Shown here: positions 11,865-23,806 of the stretch, one piece after another
Layout: each line of letters begins with the position of its first letter
How positions within the stretch are numbered: position 1 is the stretch's first letter
NCBI GenBank assembly: GCA_030737875.1
Contig: CM060915.1
Coordinates: 631,844,786 to 631,908,785, forward strand
Origin: Allium sativum
Taxonomy: Eukaryota; Streptophyta; Magnoliopsida; Asparagales; Amaryllidaceae
DNA length: 64,000 nucleotides
Reading direction: 5' to 3'
Notes under the pieces: generated by a model
Database searches by the model: none
What the model saw: the letters and a program-made list of their open reading frames with translations, nothing else
What the model was told of the DNA's origin: nothing
Position numbers and translations under genes: made by a program

Positions 11865-12770
11865 ATGGCTGATCTTAACCTTCCTGAGGGAATACCCGTG
11901 CCTGGATGGTTCCGAAGGTACTTAGAAGCCAGGGCCAACGACGCGGGCACGACAGACATCCCTCCTCCTCCTCCCCCAGTGGCCGCGGTTCCTCCTCCTG
12001 GTACCGCCTTTGCCAAAATATGCAAAGACTTTAAAGAAATGGGCGGCAAGAACTTCATTGGAACTGAAACCTTTGTTGAGGCACGAAACTGGCTAAAGGA
12101 GACTGAAGACTTGTTCATTATCTTTGATATGGAGGACCATAGGAAAGTTCAGTTGGCAGCATGGTTGTTGAAAGAGGAAGCTGCATTTTGGTGGGAAGTC
12201 ACCAACGCTACCAGGCCAGTTGAGACTTGGGCAGACTTTAGAGAGAGGTTTGGGCTTAAATTCTTATCGTCAGCAGAAGAGAACCTTCAGATGGAGAGGT
12301 TCCTAGCACTCAAGCAAGGGGACATGTCTGTTAGGGAGTACGTGAATAAGTTTAATCAGCTTGCTTGGTTTGGTTTGGATTTGGTCAACACGGCCCAGAA
12401 GAAGGCTTTACGCTTTGCTCGAGGATTGAACGAGCCACTACACAGCTTGGCCCTAACTCATATACCCATGGGGGCGACCTTTGAAAGATTGGTGGATATG
12501 GCTCTACTTCATGAGGAAGACAAGAATAGCAAGAAGGAAGTTAAGCCTAATGAGACTCAGAATAAGAAAGCTGACTTCAAGAAGGGGGGCAACAAGAATA
12601 ACAAGAGCAACAACAAACCACGTGAGACGAGGAAGTGCAACTTCTGTGGTATTACTGGACATCTAGCTAAAGACTGTAGAAAGAAGAAGAGGAAGTTGGG
12701 TGAATGCTTTCATTGTGGAGATACTGGACACATCAGCAAGGACAACCCTAAGAAGCAAGGGCAGGGGTAA
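11865..12770 (+). CDS. gag: Element B gag
   Basis: Structural polyprotein segment, 301 residues. The ATG at 11865 (MADLNLPEG) is preferred over the in-frame upstream start because this block is conserved in D. Order: WFRRYLEA (about residues 16-23), a proline-rich linker (35-50), the capsid-like core (TFVEARNWLKETEDLF; FLALKQGDMSVREYVNKF), a Lys/Asn-rich basic stretch, then two zinc knuckles near the C-terminus. The first, CNFCGITGHLAKDC, is intact. The second has Asn in place of its last Cys. The TAA at 12768-12770 is followed in the same frame by TAG and TAA, then protease, so this is probably the front of an interrupted gag-pol polyprotein. It would package the element RNA in cytoplasmic particles. 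Confidence 0.85.
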   Translation: MADLNLPEGIPVPGWFRRYLEARANDAGTTDIPPPPPPVAAVPPPGTAFAKICKDFKEMGGKNFIGTETFVEARNWLKETEDLFIIFDMEDHRKVQLAAWLLKEEAAFWWEVTNATRPVETWADFRERFGLKFLSSAEENLQMERFLALKQGDMSVREYVNKFNQLAWFGLDLVNTAQKKALRFARGLNEPLHSLALTHIPMGATFERLVDMALLHEEDKNSKKEVKPNETQNKKADFKKGGNKNNKSNNKPRETRKCNFCGITGHLAKDCRKKKRKLGECFHCGDTGHISKDNPKKQGQG

Positions 12771-15700
12771 TGGTAGACCCAACGAGCAGGACCTTCTGGA
12801 GGGCAGTTGCATGCTCTCAATACCACTCCAGCTCTTGACCGAGGTAGTAATATTTCCGTATAAAGCCTTGTTTACATTTCTGACTTTTCTGTTCGAACCT
12901 TATTTGACTCTGGCGCATCGCATACTTTTATTTCTTCTGATATTGTTGAAAATCTGCACCTAAGTACTAGTCTGGTTGAGGATCCCGTTATAGTTTCAAA
13001 TCAAATTGGGGGCTCCGCCCATTTATCTATGATGTGTGTGGATCTGAGGATCTCTATCTTAAGCGTAGAATTCACGTGTAATGCTTATGTTCTCGGATTT
13101 ATGGGATACGGTTTGATCCTAGGTATGGATTGGCTGTCCGATTATGGAGCCATTCTTGATTGTGAACGAAGGGTAGTGAGGCTCATGACTCGCCTTGGTA
13201 ATACCCTTGAAATTTCTTGTAACCCTAAGGGTCCGGTCATGTTGTGTTATCTTGAATCCCTTGACTCGTCCGACGATAATTTGCAATCTGTAAAAGTGGT
13301 CCAAGAATATCCAGATGTCTTTGATGAGGTGAGGGGGTTACCTCCTAAACGCGAGATAGACTTCCGAATTTATCTTGTTGATAATGCCAAGCCAGTTTCA
13401 TTGCCCGTTAGGCACATGGCCCCGCAAGAAAGAAGAGAGCTCAGTAAACAAGTTAACGAGTTGCTTGAGAAAAATTTCATAAGACGAAGCATTTCTGAAT
13501 GGGGTGCTCCAGTGGTATTCGCTACTAAGGCGGATGGATCGCTTTGTCTGTGCGTAGATTATCGTGAGTTAAACAAGCTGACAAAGAAGAATAGGCACCC
13601 ACTACCAAGAATCGACGATTTGTTTGACCAGTTTGTGGGAGCATCTGTTTTATCTCAACTCGATCTAGCCACAGGATTCCATCAGCTTAGAGTGGCTGAG
13701 GATAGCATTGACAAAACTGCATTTAGGACTCCAGATGGGTTCTTCGAATGCCTCGTCATACCGTTTGGGTTAACAAATGCACCCGCATACTTTGTGGATT
13801 TGATGAGTATGGTGTTTCGGGGGTTCCTTAACAAGTTTGTGGCAGTTTTCGTGGATGATATCTTGGTCTTCTCAAAAGATGAAGAAGAGCATGCTAGACA
13901 TCTCAAGGAGGTCATGGAAACACTTAGAGCACACCAGTTAAAGGCTAAGTTCTCCAAATGCCATTTTTGGAGGAAGGAAGTTCGGTTCCTTGGACATGTA
14001 GTTTCTAAGCAAGGCATAGCCGTGGACCCCGCAAAGGTAGTTGCGGTACAGGACTGGAAAATTTCTAAGAATGCAACGGAGGTGAGGAGCTTTCTCGGTT
14101 TGACGGGCTACTATATGAAGTTCATTAAGGACTTCACTAAGATTTCAGCCCCTCTTACTAAGTTAACAAAGAAGAACCTAGCTTTTGCATGGGACATAGA
14201 GTGTGATGCTGCTTTTCAGAGACTAAAGAGAGCCCTCACCACAACTCCAGTTTTGGCATTACCCGATGGAGGTAAGATGTTTACGTTGTACACAGATGCG
14301 TGGGGCACGGGATTAGGCGCTGTCCTAATGCAAGAGGGAAGAGTAATATGCTACGGGGGCAGATAACTTAAAGTTCATGAGAAAAACTATCCCACTCATG
14401 ACTTGGAGTTGGTCGCGATTGTTTTTGCACTTAAAGCTTGGCACCATTATCTTCTAGGAGAGAAGTTCGAGCTGTATACCTACCACAAATCGCTAAAGTA
14501 CCTCTTCTCACAGAAAGATTTGAATCTGAGACAACAGCGGTGGATGGAGTTCTTGGCATCATATGACTTCGATATAGCTTATACCCCTGGCAAGGGTAAT
14601 GTGGTGGCGGACGCGCTAAGTAGAAAAAGGTTGACTTTGAGCCCCTTGTTCGTTGAAAGGAAAAGCCTTGAGTTTATAGCAACCTTTGATTTTACACCTG
14701 CTGTTGAGTCATTGACTGCTACGTTTGCATCTCTTGAGTTAAGACCTACACTTCTAGATCAAGTAGGGACTTCACAGAAGGAAGACCCGCAGATAGTCAA
14801 AATCATGGACAAGCTGATTAGTGGTGAGACGTCAAGTCACCTCAGTAGGTATGCCATAGATGACAAGGGATGGCTAAGGCGCGATGGAAGGCTATGTGTC
14901 CCACAAGTGGGAGACCTAGTAAGTAAAGTTCTCGAAGAGGCGCATCACTCGAAGATGACTATACATCCCGGAGGGGATAAGATGTACAGGGATATGAAGC
15001 GCATTTTCTTTTGGGCTGGAATGAAAAAGGATGTGGCAGAGTTAGTTTCGAAGTGCATGGTGTGCCAACAAGTAAAGGCCGAGTCGAAGAAGCCTGGTGG
15101 GCTATTACATCCTTTGGAGGTTCCGCAATGGAAATGGGAGAGTATCTCGATGGATTTCGTGGATGGACTGCGTAGGTCAAGGAAGGGAAATACTAGCATA
15201 TGAGTCATAGTTGATAGACTCACGAAAAGTGCTCACTTCATTCCGGTGAAGAGCAAGAGGACCGCATCAGGGCTAGCGTCTATTTACCTTCGAGAGATAG
15301 TACGGTTGCATGGAGTTCCTTCTAGTATAGTTAGTGATCATGACCCGATTTTCACTAGCCAGTTTTGGAATAGTCTGCAAGAAGCAATGGGAACACGACT
15401 GAATTTAAGCACGACCTATCAACCACAGATGGATGGACAAACCGAAAGGGTAAATAGAGTGCTAGAAGATCTCCTGAGGCTATGCATTCTTGACTTTGGT
15501 GGTACTTGGGAAGACCATCTTCCTCTCGTGGAGTTTGCATATAACAATAGTTACCAAGCTAGCATCGGAATGGTACCGTTCGAAGCCCTGTATGGAAGAC
15601 CGAGCAAATCGCCAACTTGTTGGTAGGAGACGACAGACAGACTTATACTTGGGCCCGACATGATAAGGGACACTTCTGAGAAGATTGAGTTGATACGAAG

Positions 15701-16206
15701 ACGGATGAAAACGGCCCAAGATAGACAGAAATCTTATGCGGACCAGAGAAGGACAGACCTAGAGTTCGAAGTCGGAGATATGGTCTTTATAAAAGTTTCT
15801 CCATTACGCAATGTAGTTCGTTTTGGAGCAGTTGGAAAGCTAGCACCAAGGTTCGTAGGACCATTCCCTATCACTGAGAGGATTGGACGGATGGCCTATA
15901 AGGTAGACTTACCCGAGAAGTTATCTGGAGTACACAATGTCTTTCACGTCTCGTATCTCCGAAAGTGCTTGCATGAGTCGGCCGAAGTGGTTGAGCCAAG
16001 CATCCTTGAAGACGTAGAAGTGGAAAAAGAGGCAACATTGAGGCGAGCTCCGATATCTTAGGAACGGAGATTAAGAAGTTAAGGAATCGAGAATTCAAGC
16101 TAGTTAAAGTGCAGTGGAGTGAAGCCCAAGAAGACGCAACTTGGGAAACCAAAGAGAAGATACGCGCGCTTTACCCATTTCTTTTTAAGGGTACATTCTC
16201 GATCTC
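12771..16206 (+). pseudogene. pol: Element B pol (PR-RT-RNaseH-INT-chromodomain), broken
   Basis: In frame with gag. The protease [10 protein letters not shown] starts at 12906. RT spans about 13310-14000, with FVDD at 13848-13859. RNaseH begins with TDAWGTGLG (about 14296), but the later catalytic Asp (YTDHKS in sister D) is Tyr (codon 14481-14483). The INT zinc region lies at about 14940-15075, with MDF, SDHD and GQTERVN core motifs to about 15460, then the C-terminal region from 15660. In-frame stops: TAG 12774, TAA 12861, TAA 14364 (Gln codon in sisters), TGA 15201 and TAG 15624 (both Trp codons in sisters). A small deletion near 16055 shifts the frame before the chromodomain-like tail, which is read from about 16058 to 16200. 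Confidence 0.93.
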
Positions 16207-16801
16207 TTTTTCCTATAAACTTGAAAACCTTTTCGTATCATGCTTCTACTATCTACGTTTGTCTTGTTATCTTCTCGATCTTATCTTGAGAACCTTAGGT
16301 AGAACCATATGGATGTAAACATGTGATTGAAACATGTTATGGTTGATGTTTGCAAGTGGTTGCAAGTGGTTGCTAGTGGATGCATGACACACATTAGGCA
16401 CTAGATCGGCTCAGTCACATTTTCATGTTGCATATGCATGAGTGGTTATACTTGTACATGGATGGAACTTGTTATGCTATCACTTGGATGTTGCATATGA
16501 ATGAATGTTTGTGCACTCATGTAGAGATTATAAACTATGTTAGGAATCTGCATACATGTTGGATTCATTACACTAACATATTTTGCATTAAGGAGGTTTA
16601 CTGAATCAATAACCGCCTGATCTTTTGCATTAGATAAGTACATATACACGCACTTTCTGCATATGTTCATACAGCACTACAAATCTTTTAAGGACAATGG
16701 TTGCCTGTGGATAATGCTTTGAGTAGATGGATAATGGATGGTTGGACACATCCTCCCTAACTTAGAGATTTCGGGGACGAAATCCTTTAAGGAGGGGAGA
16801 A
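16207..16801 (+). other. Element B 3' untranslated region with hairpins and polypurine tract
   Basis: Homologous to 5378-5935. AACATGT ... ACATGTT inverted repeat at 16318-16338. Small hairpin at 16594-16613, where the outer stem is GGTT/AACC rather than GGTC/GACC as in D, a compensated change. Purine tract AAGGAGGGGAGAA at 16789-16801 primes (+)-strand synthesis directly before the LTR. Confidence 0.8.
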
Positions 16802-17069
16802 TGTAACAACCCGTATTTTTATAACGTGTAATAACCATAAATAAAGGCAGAATTAATTTTTAAAATAAGAATAAAGGGAAACGGCTTACGCCATTGCGTT
16901 TGTCTCGAAATTCTGCTTGGAAACGAGTCCGAGTTTTCGAAAATCGGAGTCCGTATGACCAAGTTATGACCTTTCAAAGTTTTCATAAGTTTTCAAGTTC
17001 AAAACAGCTCAATTCGAATTCAAATTTCAAACCTCAGAATGGACTGGGCGGGAAATTTCCCGCCCAGGA

Positions 17070-17237
17070 CCAGGTCGACCTGGAGGTCGACTATGTAGTC
17101 GACCTGCCCAGGACTAGGTCGACCATAGTGTCGACCTGGGGTTCGACCTGGTGGCCGAGCCCACTTTTGAAGCTGGATTCACTCTGATGTTTCTGGCCTC
17201 GTTTCTGTCTACATTCGTTGACCTGACCCTATATATA
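17070..17237 (+). promoter_or_regulatory. Element B 3' LTR: GTCGAC cluster and TATA box
   Basis: Repeat copy of 9204-9376; TATATATA at 17230-17237. Confidence 0.55.
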
Positions 17238-18149
17238 CAGCCCCTCACACTAGTCTCTCTACACAAAATTCTTTCTGACCTTATGCTGCTCTAATTCTGG
17301 TTGAAAAGTTAGAGAAAGGGACTACTTCTTCTACGTCGAAACTACGTTGCTGATTTGGGGATTTCTGTTAAGACTTGACTAAGCATATAAAGATTCAACA
17401 TTGACTCTCTTTTTCTAATTCTCGAACCACGATCTGTAAGCCCCAGTTATTTTTAGATTTAAACTGTAAATGTAATATGAATATGTTGTAAATTGAAATT
17501 GGACCTATGTATGATGACTGTTTTACATCCATTCTTGTTCATCTTGGATCTTGACTCTTGGATATTACTATGACATTGATTTGGGGCCTATTCATGTTGT
17601 AAATCAAAAAGAAAATCCCCTCATATTATCATGTTGAATCTGCTATTAGTCACAAGTTTATGACTATCACCTTATGTTAATCGCTACCATGACTATACTA
17701 TCACCTTATGTCAATCGTTACCATGACTATACTATCACCTTATGACAACTGTTATCTTGACTAGTACCTCTTTTGCTAGATTTGGAATCTTTATATTTGA
17801 GGCCAATATTCCATATGCCAGTAATGTTATAATCTTTTATCTCAAGTCATACCATTCTATGCTAGTAATCACTTTTTCCACCTTATACCCGTCCCTTTTT
17901 ATGTTATTCCCTAATTAGATTTATCTGTATCGATTCGAGCTTACGTGCGATGGGAATACGATTTGGGTAGACTGGGTAAAACATGAATTAACTTTGAACA
18001 TGAATGTTATTATAACTTGAACCTGGATATGGACATGAACTTGACACGATTTGACATGAAACATGACATGAAAACTCGACATGAATTTTGACATGGAAAC
18101 TTGAACGTGGGCATGACAATTAGATAAACTAGAAAATGGCCAACTCGAG

Positions 18150-18332
18150 GTTGGGTTGAGTTTGCAGTGTAAATCTGCCAGGAGCCGCCCGACAAATCCA
18201 GTGACTGCAAACAATAGGATCCAATGTGGGTAGTTGGTCATATCGCATGAAAAACCCGAGGTTAGACTATGTTGTGGTGTAAATCTGCCCGGAACCGCCC
18301 GGCAAATCCAGTAACCACAAATGTTAGTCTAA
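18150..18332 (+). other. Element B 3' LTR tandem stem-loop pair
   Basis: Copies at 18150-18224 (GTTTGCAGT/ACTGCAAAC intact) and 18262-18332 (TTAGACTA/TAGTCTAA). They are near-identical to the 5' LTR pair, with the last C of the second inner arm changed. Confidence 0.83.
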
Positions 18333-19562
18333 TGTGAGAGGTTGGGGTGCACTAATGAATTAATGCCACATGATAGGGTTAAGTCATGAACCACTTGAAT
18401 ATACTTAACCAACTTGACACGATGATTTGATAGGGTTAAGTCATGAACCGCTTGAACACACTTAACCAACTTGATACATGATCTGGATAGGGTTAAGTCA
18501 CGAATTTGAATGACAACACTTAACCCATTAGAAACCCTAGTTACGCGGTCCTTTTCAGCAGTAACCCACTTGGATGTATCACGATACCCTGGAACTAGGC
18601 AGGGTGGGGCACGATTACTGGGCTGATTGTAAGCGACCAGAACGACGGCTGAGTAGGTGTGCCATTGTAGGTTCAGGCGGACTATGGTCGTGCACGTAGT
18701 CCGGAGTTGAAAAAGCAGGCATTGGGCACCCATAGATTTACACTGTGCGTGCTTGATTCGTGTCGGTGTTTGGCACCATAGGACTTGATACACCCTATGG
18801 TGGACCTAGCACAGGTAACTACATTTCTGGATAGGGCCGTATGACACAGACAAATGACGAACTAGGACTTGTAGGGAGCCGATCGATTAGTAGATCGTAC
18901 CGTAGGATCCCGTAATGGGTCACTTCACGATACTGGGCCAAGGGATCATTTCATGATTAATACTTGACATGGGTTAGAACACTAGTACAGTTGCTGCAGC
19001 GAACCTTAAAAATGCGATGCTAGACTTGACTTATCTTGTTATCTTAATTATCCTACCAGTTCTGTTGTCATCCTTATGTTTAATTCCAGTTTTCACATAT
19101 CATGTTACCGTTACTAGTTTTCATACTGAAAGTCACTAGGGCTTACCAGTCTTTATGACTGACCCTTTTTCTTTCGCCTCTTTTTCTTTCGTTTCCCCCC
19201 GGTTCTCAGGGAGGAAACACTAGCTCTTAGCTTGGACTTAGCTTGCTTTCTGACAGCTCATGTACGGTTTGGTCTTGAGCTATGCTATGGCTGCTTCTGC
19301 TATTTATGGGGAATAATTTACTCTTGTTATCTTAAGTTTATGCTTCTTTATTTGGAACTTGATGTAATGGAATAATTTGTGTCTTGGATATATGAGGTTT
19401 TGACTCTTTTCTTGAAAGAAATAAAAGTTGGTTTTTAATTTCTACCGCTGCTTTATTTATGTTCTTCCTTGTGATATCTCTGTGCATGTTTACCTAGATA
19501 ATACTCCACCAAAACTAGTGCATTCCCTTTGTGAGTGACCCTAGCGGAGGTGGGGTGTTACA

Positions 19563-19627
19563 ATAACGCTTCACGAAACTTAATGCATTCCCTTAGTGAC
19601 TGTCATTAACGGACATGGGGTGTCACA
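19563..19627 (+). repeat. Element A 3' LTR, terminal part after B
   Basis: Begins with the ATAAC duplication and ends ggggtgtcaca at 19627. Aligns with window positions 1-64. Confidence 0.92.
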
Positions 19628-20893
19628 GATTCCTTCAGAACATGGATGGGGTTGAAAGTGATATTATATTATGGATTGTAATCTGGATTTATACTAACGT
19701 GAATATAATTGTAGTATAATAAATAAAAGCTATAAAGAAAAATTACATCAAAGATTTTTATACTGGTCCGGAGCAACGTCTAACGTCCAGTCCTAGACTC
19801 CTTCTGGAATATCGACTAACAACAAGTCCTCACTTAACCCGAAGGAACAGGTATACAACACATGAGTTGACAAACACGAATATCACTCCTTGATAACTTA
19901 AAAGGAATTTAAATGTGCCCAAGCAGACGAATAGGACTTTAAACATTCATAAGGAGACAAACAGGACTTTAACAAATGCAAAAGATAATTTCGACTGATT
20001 ATGTTCTTGACAATACGAATTTGTCACTGACAGTGCGTCCTTCCTATAATCTTCTCCTAAAGTATATATATTATGTGTGTGAAGATAATAAAGGATTAAA
20101 TATTTCTTAGATATGAAAACTTGACGTTCAAATTCAAGCAATAGAAATTCCGTAAATGTCTTGAGAATATAAATAGAGTAATCATGATAAATTTAGAAAG
20201 ATAAGATTAGATTCTATATTTGGATTGCGAATAAAACATGTATATATAGTAATTAAAAGGTTAGAACCATTTATATGAAGAGATTTAATTAAACAACAAC
20301 ATCTATTTCCCTTAGAGAAGATCATAACTTTTCACGAATGGAAGTGAGCTTTCAGAAATTTGACTGTCGGAAGAAATTCAGTTGACTGAATTTCTACAGT
20401 AGTTAGCTGAATTTCATACGTTTGTGTATATGTATGCACTATGTATTTTACATTAGGTTAGTCAACTGATTGGCATAGTCCAGTAAACTGAACTAGGTCA
20501 AAATGCCCAATGCGCATATATTAAAGAATTTTTAAATTAAAATATGTATTGTGTCGTGATATAAACTACTCGAAGATAGATTTTAACAATAATATATACT
20601 GCTAAGACTCAAAACTCGAAAGATATGAAACTATGCATCAGTTTGAAATCTTGTCTTCGTTGTAGTTTACATCAATATGTGTGACTCTCTTTTTATTGCT
20701 CTAATTGTCGTCGAATCTTCTTGTTTGAAAGATAAGCTCCTTGTCGTGAATCAAAATCATAGTTCAACATTCTCCTTCTTTTTTATTTATGCAAACCTTT
20801 AAATTAGATATAATATACGACGATACATATAACATGAATTGTATACTTACTCCCCCTAAATATATGGCGACATATTTTTCCCTACATGAAATG
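19628..20893. other. Unclassified AT-rich segment, possible old Copia LTR remnant
   Basis: No supported gene; only short random open frames. Weak hints of a minus-strand Copia LTR: a ggtccggagcaacgtc block near 19768 and ctccccctaaat near 20850, which resemble sequences often seen in SIRE/Tork-type LTRs and purine tracts in reverse. This is recognition by style only. It is the sequence into which A inserted (GATTC at 19628-19632 would be its right TSD; the left one is outside the window). Confidence 0.3.
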
Positions 20894-21260
20894 TGTGACA
20901 CCCCACATCCGTTAATGTCACTTTTTATCAGAATGCATTAAGTTCCGTGAAGCGTTATAGGTAAACAGGAATAGAAAACATCAAAAGACAGATATAAAAT
21001 AACAGCAGAATTTAAACACTTTATTCTTCAACCAGAAAAACATCGTGGTCCAAAATCCAGTTACAACATAAGTCTGAAAGACAGAAAACCCATTACATCA
21101 AATTAAAATACCTGCCTTGTACTAAAATCATCAGAGTACACTAATATAAAATCATAGTCCACAAAATAGCCATAGCAAGGTAGATAGGTAATTAAAATGG
21201 TACATCTAAGCAGCTCCAAGCAGAAATAGAAGAGAGAATCCTAATCAAGCTTGAGTATTC
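20894..21260 (-). repeat. Reverse-oriented A-type LTR tail fragment
   Basis: Starts tgtgacaccccacatcc, the reverse complement of the LTR end at 19600-19627, and continues through a gttatagg/aagcgttata block and sequence related to 8700-8933. Only about 367 bp of the LTR end remain because element C begins at 21261. This is the remnant of a separate, oppositely oriented relative of A and the host of C. Confidence 0.8.
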
Positions 21261-23593
21261 TGTAACGACCCGCATTTTACGCATCGGAGGATCGTAGAAT
21301 ATTTATTTCATTTTCATATGAAGTCTATGGTCGTATAACTTTGGAGAATGACTATTGGGGTCATTTCCCATGTTCACGATTTTTTCCAAATTTTAAATAG
21401 TCGTTTTACCCCTGGAGAATCCTGTTTCGCCTATAACTTTTTACTGGTAAGAAGTTTTGACCTCAAACCACTTCCATTCAATTTGAACGATGGTTTACCT
21501 TTCCGTAAAGTGGTCACATTAATCAAACGGACTTACTGTTTGGGAGATATGGCTGAAATAAGGTTTGGAAGATGAAAAATAGCATAATTGGACTTAACGA
21601 GGTGTTAGCAGCTAAGCCTATAACCCATTTCGTGATTAGGGTTATGGGAGGGCCAAAAGGGTTTGGGAAAACATTTCATTTCAGTTTTCTAGCCGCCACT
21701 AACATTCCTTGAACCCTAGTATTGGCCTCCACTTTCTAAATTCATCTTTAATCACTTTCTAATCACATAATAGCCAAATCTACATCAAATTAAGGCGGAT
21801 TAGTATAGAAATTGAGATAGAGATGCTGGAATACATTGGGATCCATGCCAAATCAGTTAGAGTTTTAGATCTGAATTTTTTTTTGTGGCTAAGGTGAGTG
21901 ATTTGCACTTTTATTCACTAATTACAACTAAGTAGGGGTGATTAGTGATAATTAGCGAAATTATGCATCATAAAAATCTGGGAAAGTATGTAGAAATTCG
22001 AAAATATTATTTTATGTCACTGGTAAAATTTTAGGTTAATTTGGATTAAGTTTGCTAATTCTATAGTTAAAACATGATTAAGGGGATTAAAGGGAAAATC
22101 ATGCTTTTGGGTATGTTTGATCCAAAATATTTCATGTGATTGATATTTTAATGTTTTTAATTGATCCTACATGTTACTACTATTGTTTGGTATGCCTTAT
22201 GGTGGCATAGGAAAGTTAAAATGGTCGAAAACGATGTCGAGAGGCGAAAATAGTTCGTTGGAAAGTGGTGCAGGTTTTGGGTCGCACAGAGCGATAGCTA
22301 GGGGAGCGACCCCTAGGAAATGAACGATTCCTAAGGGAGCGAACCCTAGGAAGTTAGCGATTCCTAGGGAAGCGATCCCTAGGAAATGAGCGATTCCTAA
22401 GGGAGCGACCTCTAGGAAGTCAGCGATTCCTGGGGGAGCGATCCCTAGGAAGTTAGCGATCCTAGGGGAACGACCCCTAGGAAGTTAGCGATTCCTAGAG
22501 GAGCGAACCCTAGGAAGTGAGCGACTCCTAGTGGGGCGACCCCTAGGAATGGAGCGAACACTAGGGGGCGACCGCTAGGATAGGGGCGAGCCCTAGGATG
22601 GCGAGCAGGGCTCGCCCGTCAAGGAGGGTGAGATCTGATTTCCAAAGGATAGCCTAATAGTTTTGCTACGGTACGTGTGCAAAGGAGTTATCGATATCTA
22701 CAACTTTGGTGTACAAATGAGAGAGGCGGCATATAAATGAACCAGAGTTAGAGGATGCATGGACTAGGAAGGGTTATCGGCTATAGACCAGAAGGGCATA
22801 GTCATGGCAATTTGTTGTACGGAGTCCAGAAGGGCATGGACCCGTCATGGCCTCAATGGATTTGGAGATCAAAGTAGTGGATATCTTATGCTTTACGCAC
22901 TGAGTGAGAGACGTAAGGATAATTGCTATGTTTGATGTTTGCTATCACCATGACACGCACACTCCCATCTTTACACTTTATGCTAGTGTTACCTTAGAGT
23001 ACTATACATCTTGTTGTGCTAATTCTTTGGTTGCAGGTCTAGATTCAGGTATGATTATTTATACCTATTATTGCTTTATTTTGTTGCTATCGCTCATACC
23101 AGAATTTCATCTGACCCAGAGTTTTATGTCTCTTCTTATTTCTTTGGGTGCTCCTAAATGAGCAGACTAGTGTCAGGTTAGGTGCTGATGCATGAGTAAT
23201 TGTCCGGAGACGAGCAGGAGGCTTCCACGTACTATATACATATATTCTCACTGTGTTGCTGCTGGTCACTGCTTTGGGCATTAGTAGTGTGCCTTTTCCA
23301 TTTTGCTTTAGAGATAGTATTTTGAAGTTGTAATAATAATGGTTGGATCATAAGCTGAATTTTTATTTCTGCTACTCTGATGGTTATGGCCTAGTTTCAG
23401 CTTATGTACTGTCTCGCCTGTTTTATGTCAGTTATGTTATTATTATATTTTATTCCATGAGCTGTGAGATATACTATAGGTTTTTGATGATTCATAGTTT
23501 CAAAACTCTTTCTTCTGACCGTCCTGTGCTAGTCGGGCATTCGCACAATGCATTTCGAACGAAATGTCGGCTGGTTCGGGGCAGGCCGTCACA
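21261..23593 (+). repeat. Element C 5' LTR
   Basis: 2333 bp, TGTAACGACCCGC ... GGCCGTCACA. The start matches 39780 onward almost base for base. It contains a hairpin minisatellite at 22288-22600. No GTCGAC cluster and no 72-nt stem-loop pair of the A/B/D/E type were seen. Confidence 0.9.
22288..22600 (+). repeat. CCTAGGGG/CCCCTAGG hairpin minisatellite in C 5' LTR
   Basis: About ten degenerate units of roughly 33 bp. Typical unit: gcgattcctaggggagcg followed by acccctaggaagtga. Each unit contains the inverted repeat CCTAGGGG-agcga-CCCCTAGG, so every unit can form a short hairpin. Confidence 0.85.
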
Positions 23594-23595
23594 CT

Positions 23596-23607
23596 TGGTA
23601 TCAAAGC
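23596..23607 (+). other. Primer-binding site of C
   Basis: TGGTATCAAAGC lies two bases after the LTR. It differs by one base from the TGGTATCAGAGC of A, B, D and E. Confidence 0.8.
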
Positions 23608-23806
23608 CTACCTTGCATAGTTTAACATAGGGGAAGATATTAGGGAGAGATAGTATACTTATATGAGAGCACGTATTTTTGATATTTTGGTTTTCAAAAA
23701 CTATATATATATGTATATATATTATTAGTATCGCTAAGGATGAAGTCGCATTGCACGGGTACCACTATGGAGATGGTTAATCATTTTTCTCTTTACAGAT
23801 TGAACG

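Larger units (their letters stand above)
8934..19562 (+). mobile_element. Tekay-like chromovirus B, complete, nested in A 3' LTR
   Basis: 10,629-bp element: 5' LTR 8934-11682, primer site 11685, gag, pol, 3' untranslated region, purine tract and 3' LTR 16802-19562, flanked by ATAAC duplications. Gag and pol lie in one reading frame (from 11865), as in other chromoviruses with a single polyprotein. The frame is broken by at least six stop codons and one late frameshift. The two LTRs are highly similar with scattered substitutions and small indels, so insertion is younger than A. Confidence 0.95.
16802..19562 (+). repeat. Element B 3' LTR
   Basis: 2761 bp, same ends as the 5' LTR, differing by scattered substitutions and short indels, for example an extra ctttttctttcg stretch near 19175. 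Contains its own promoter cluster and stem-loop pair. Confidence 0.93.
1..19627 (+). mobile_element. Tekay-like Ty3/gypsy chromovirus A (5' end outside window)
   Basis: Partial LTR retrotransposon. The window opens in the last 64 bp of its 5' LTR, followed by a tRNA-iMet primer site, degenerate gag, PR, RT, RNaseH, INT and a chromodomain-like tail, a 3' untranslated region, a polypurine tract and a 3' LTR beginning TGTAACACCCC at 5936. The LTR tail at 1-64 is nearly identical to 19568-19627, which proves that the 3' LTR was split by element B at 8934-19562. Pol is also split by an LTR-like insertion at 3215-4359. All coding frames carry shifts and stops, so the copy is dead and is the most decayed of the A, B, D group. 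Clade assignment rests on the long LTRs, domain order and sequence style of RT and INT. Confidence 0.9.
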
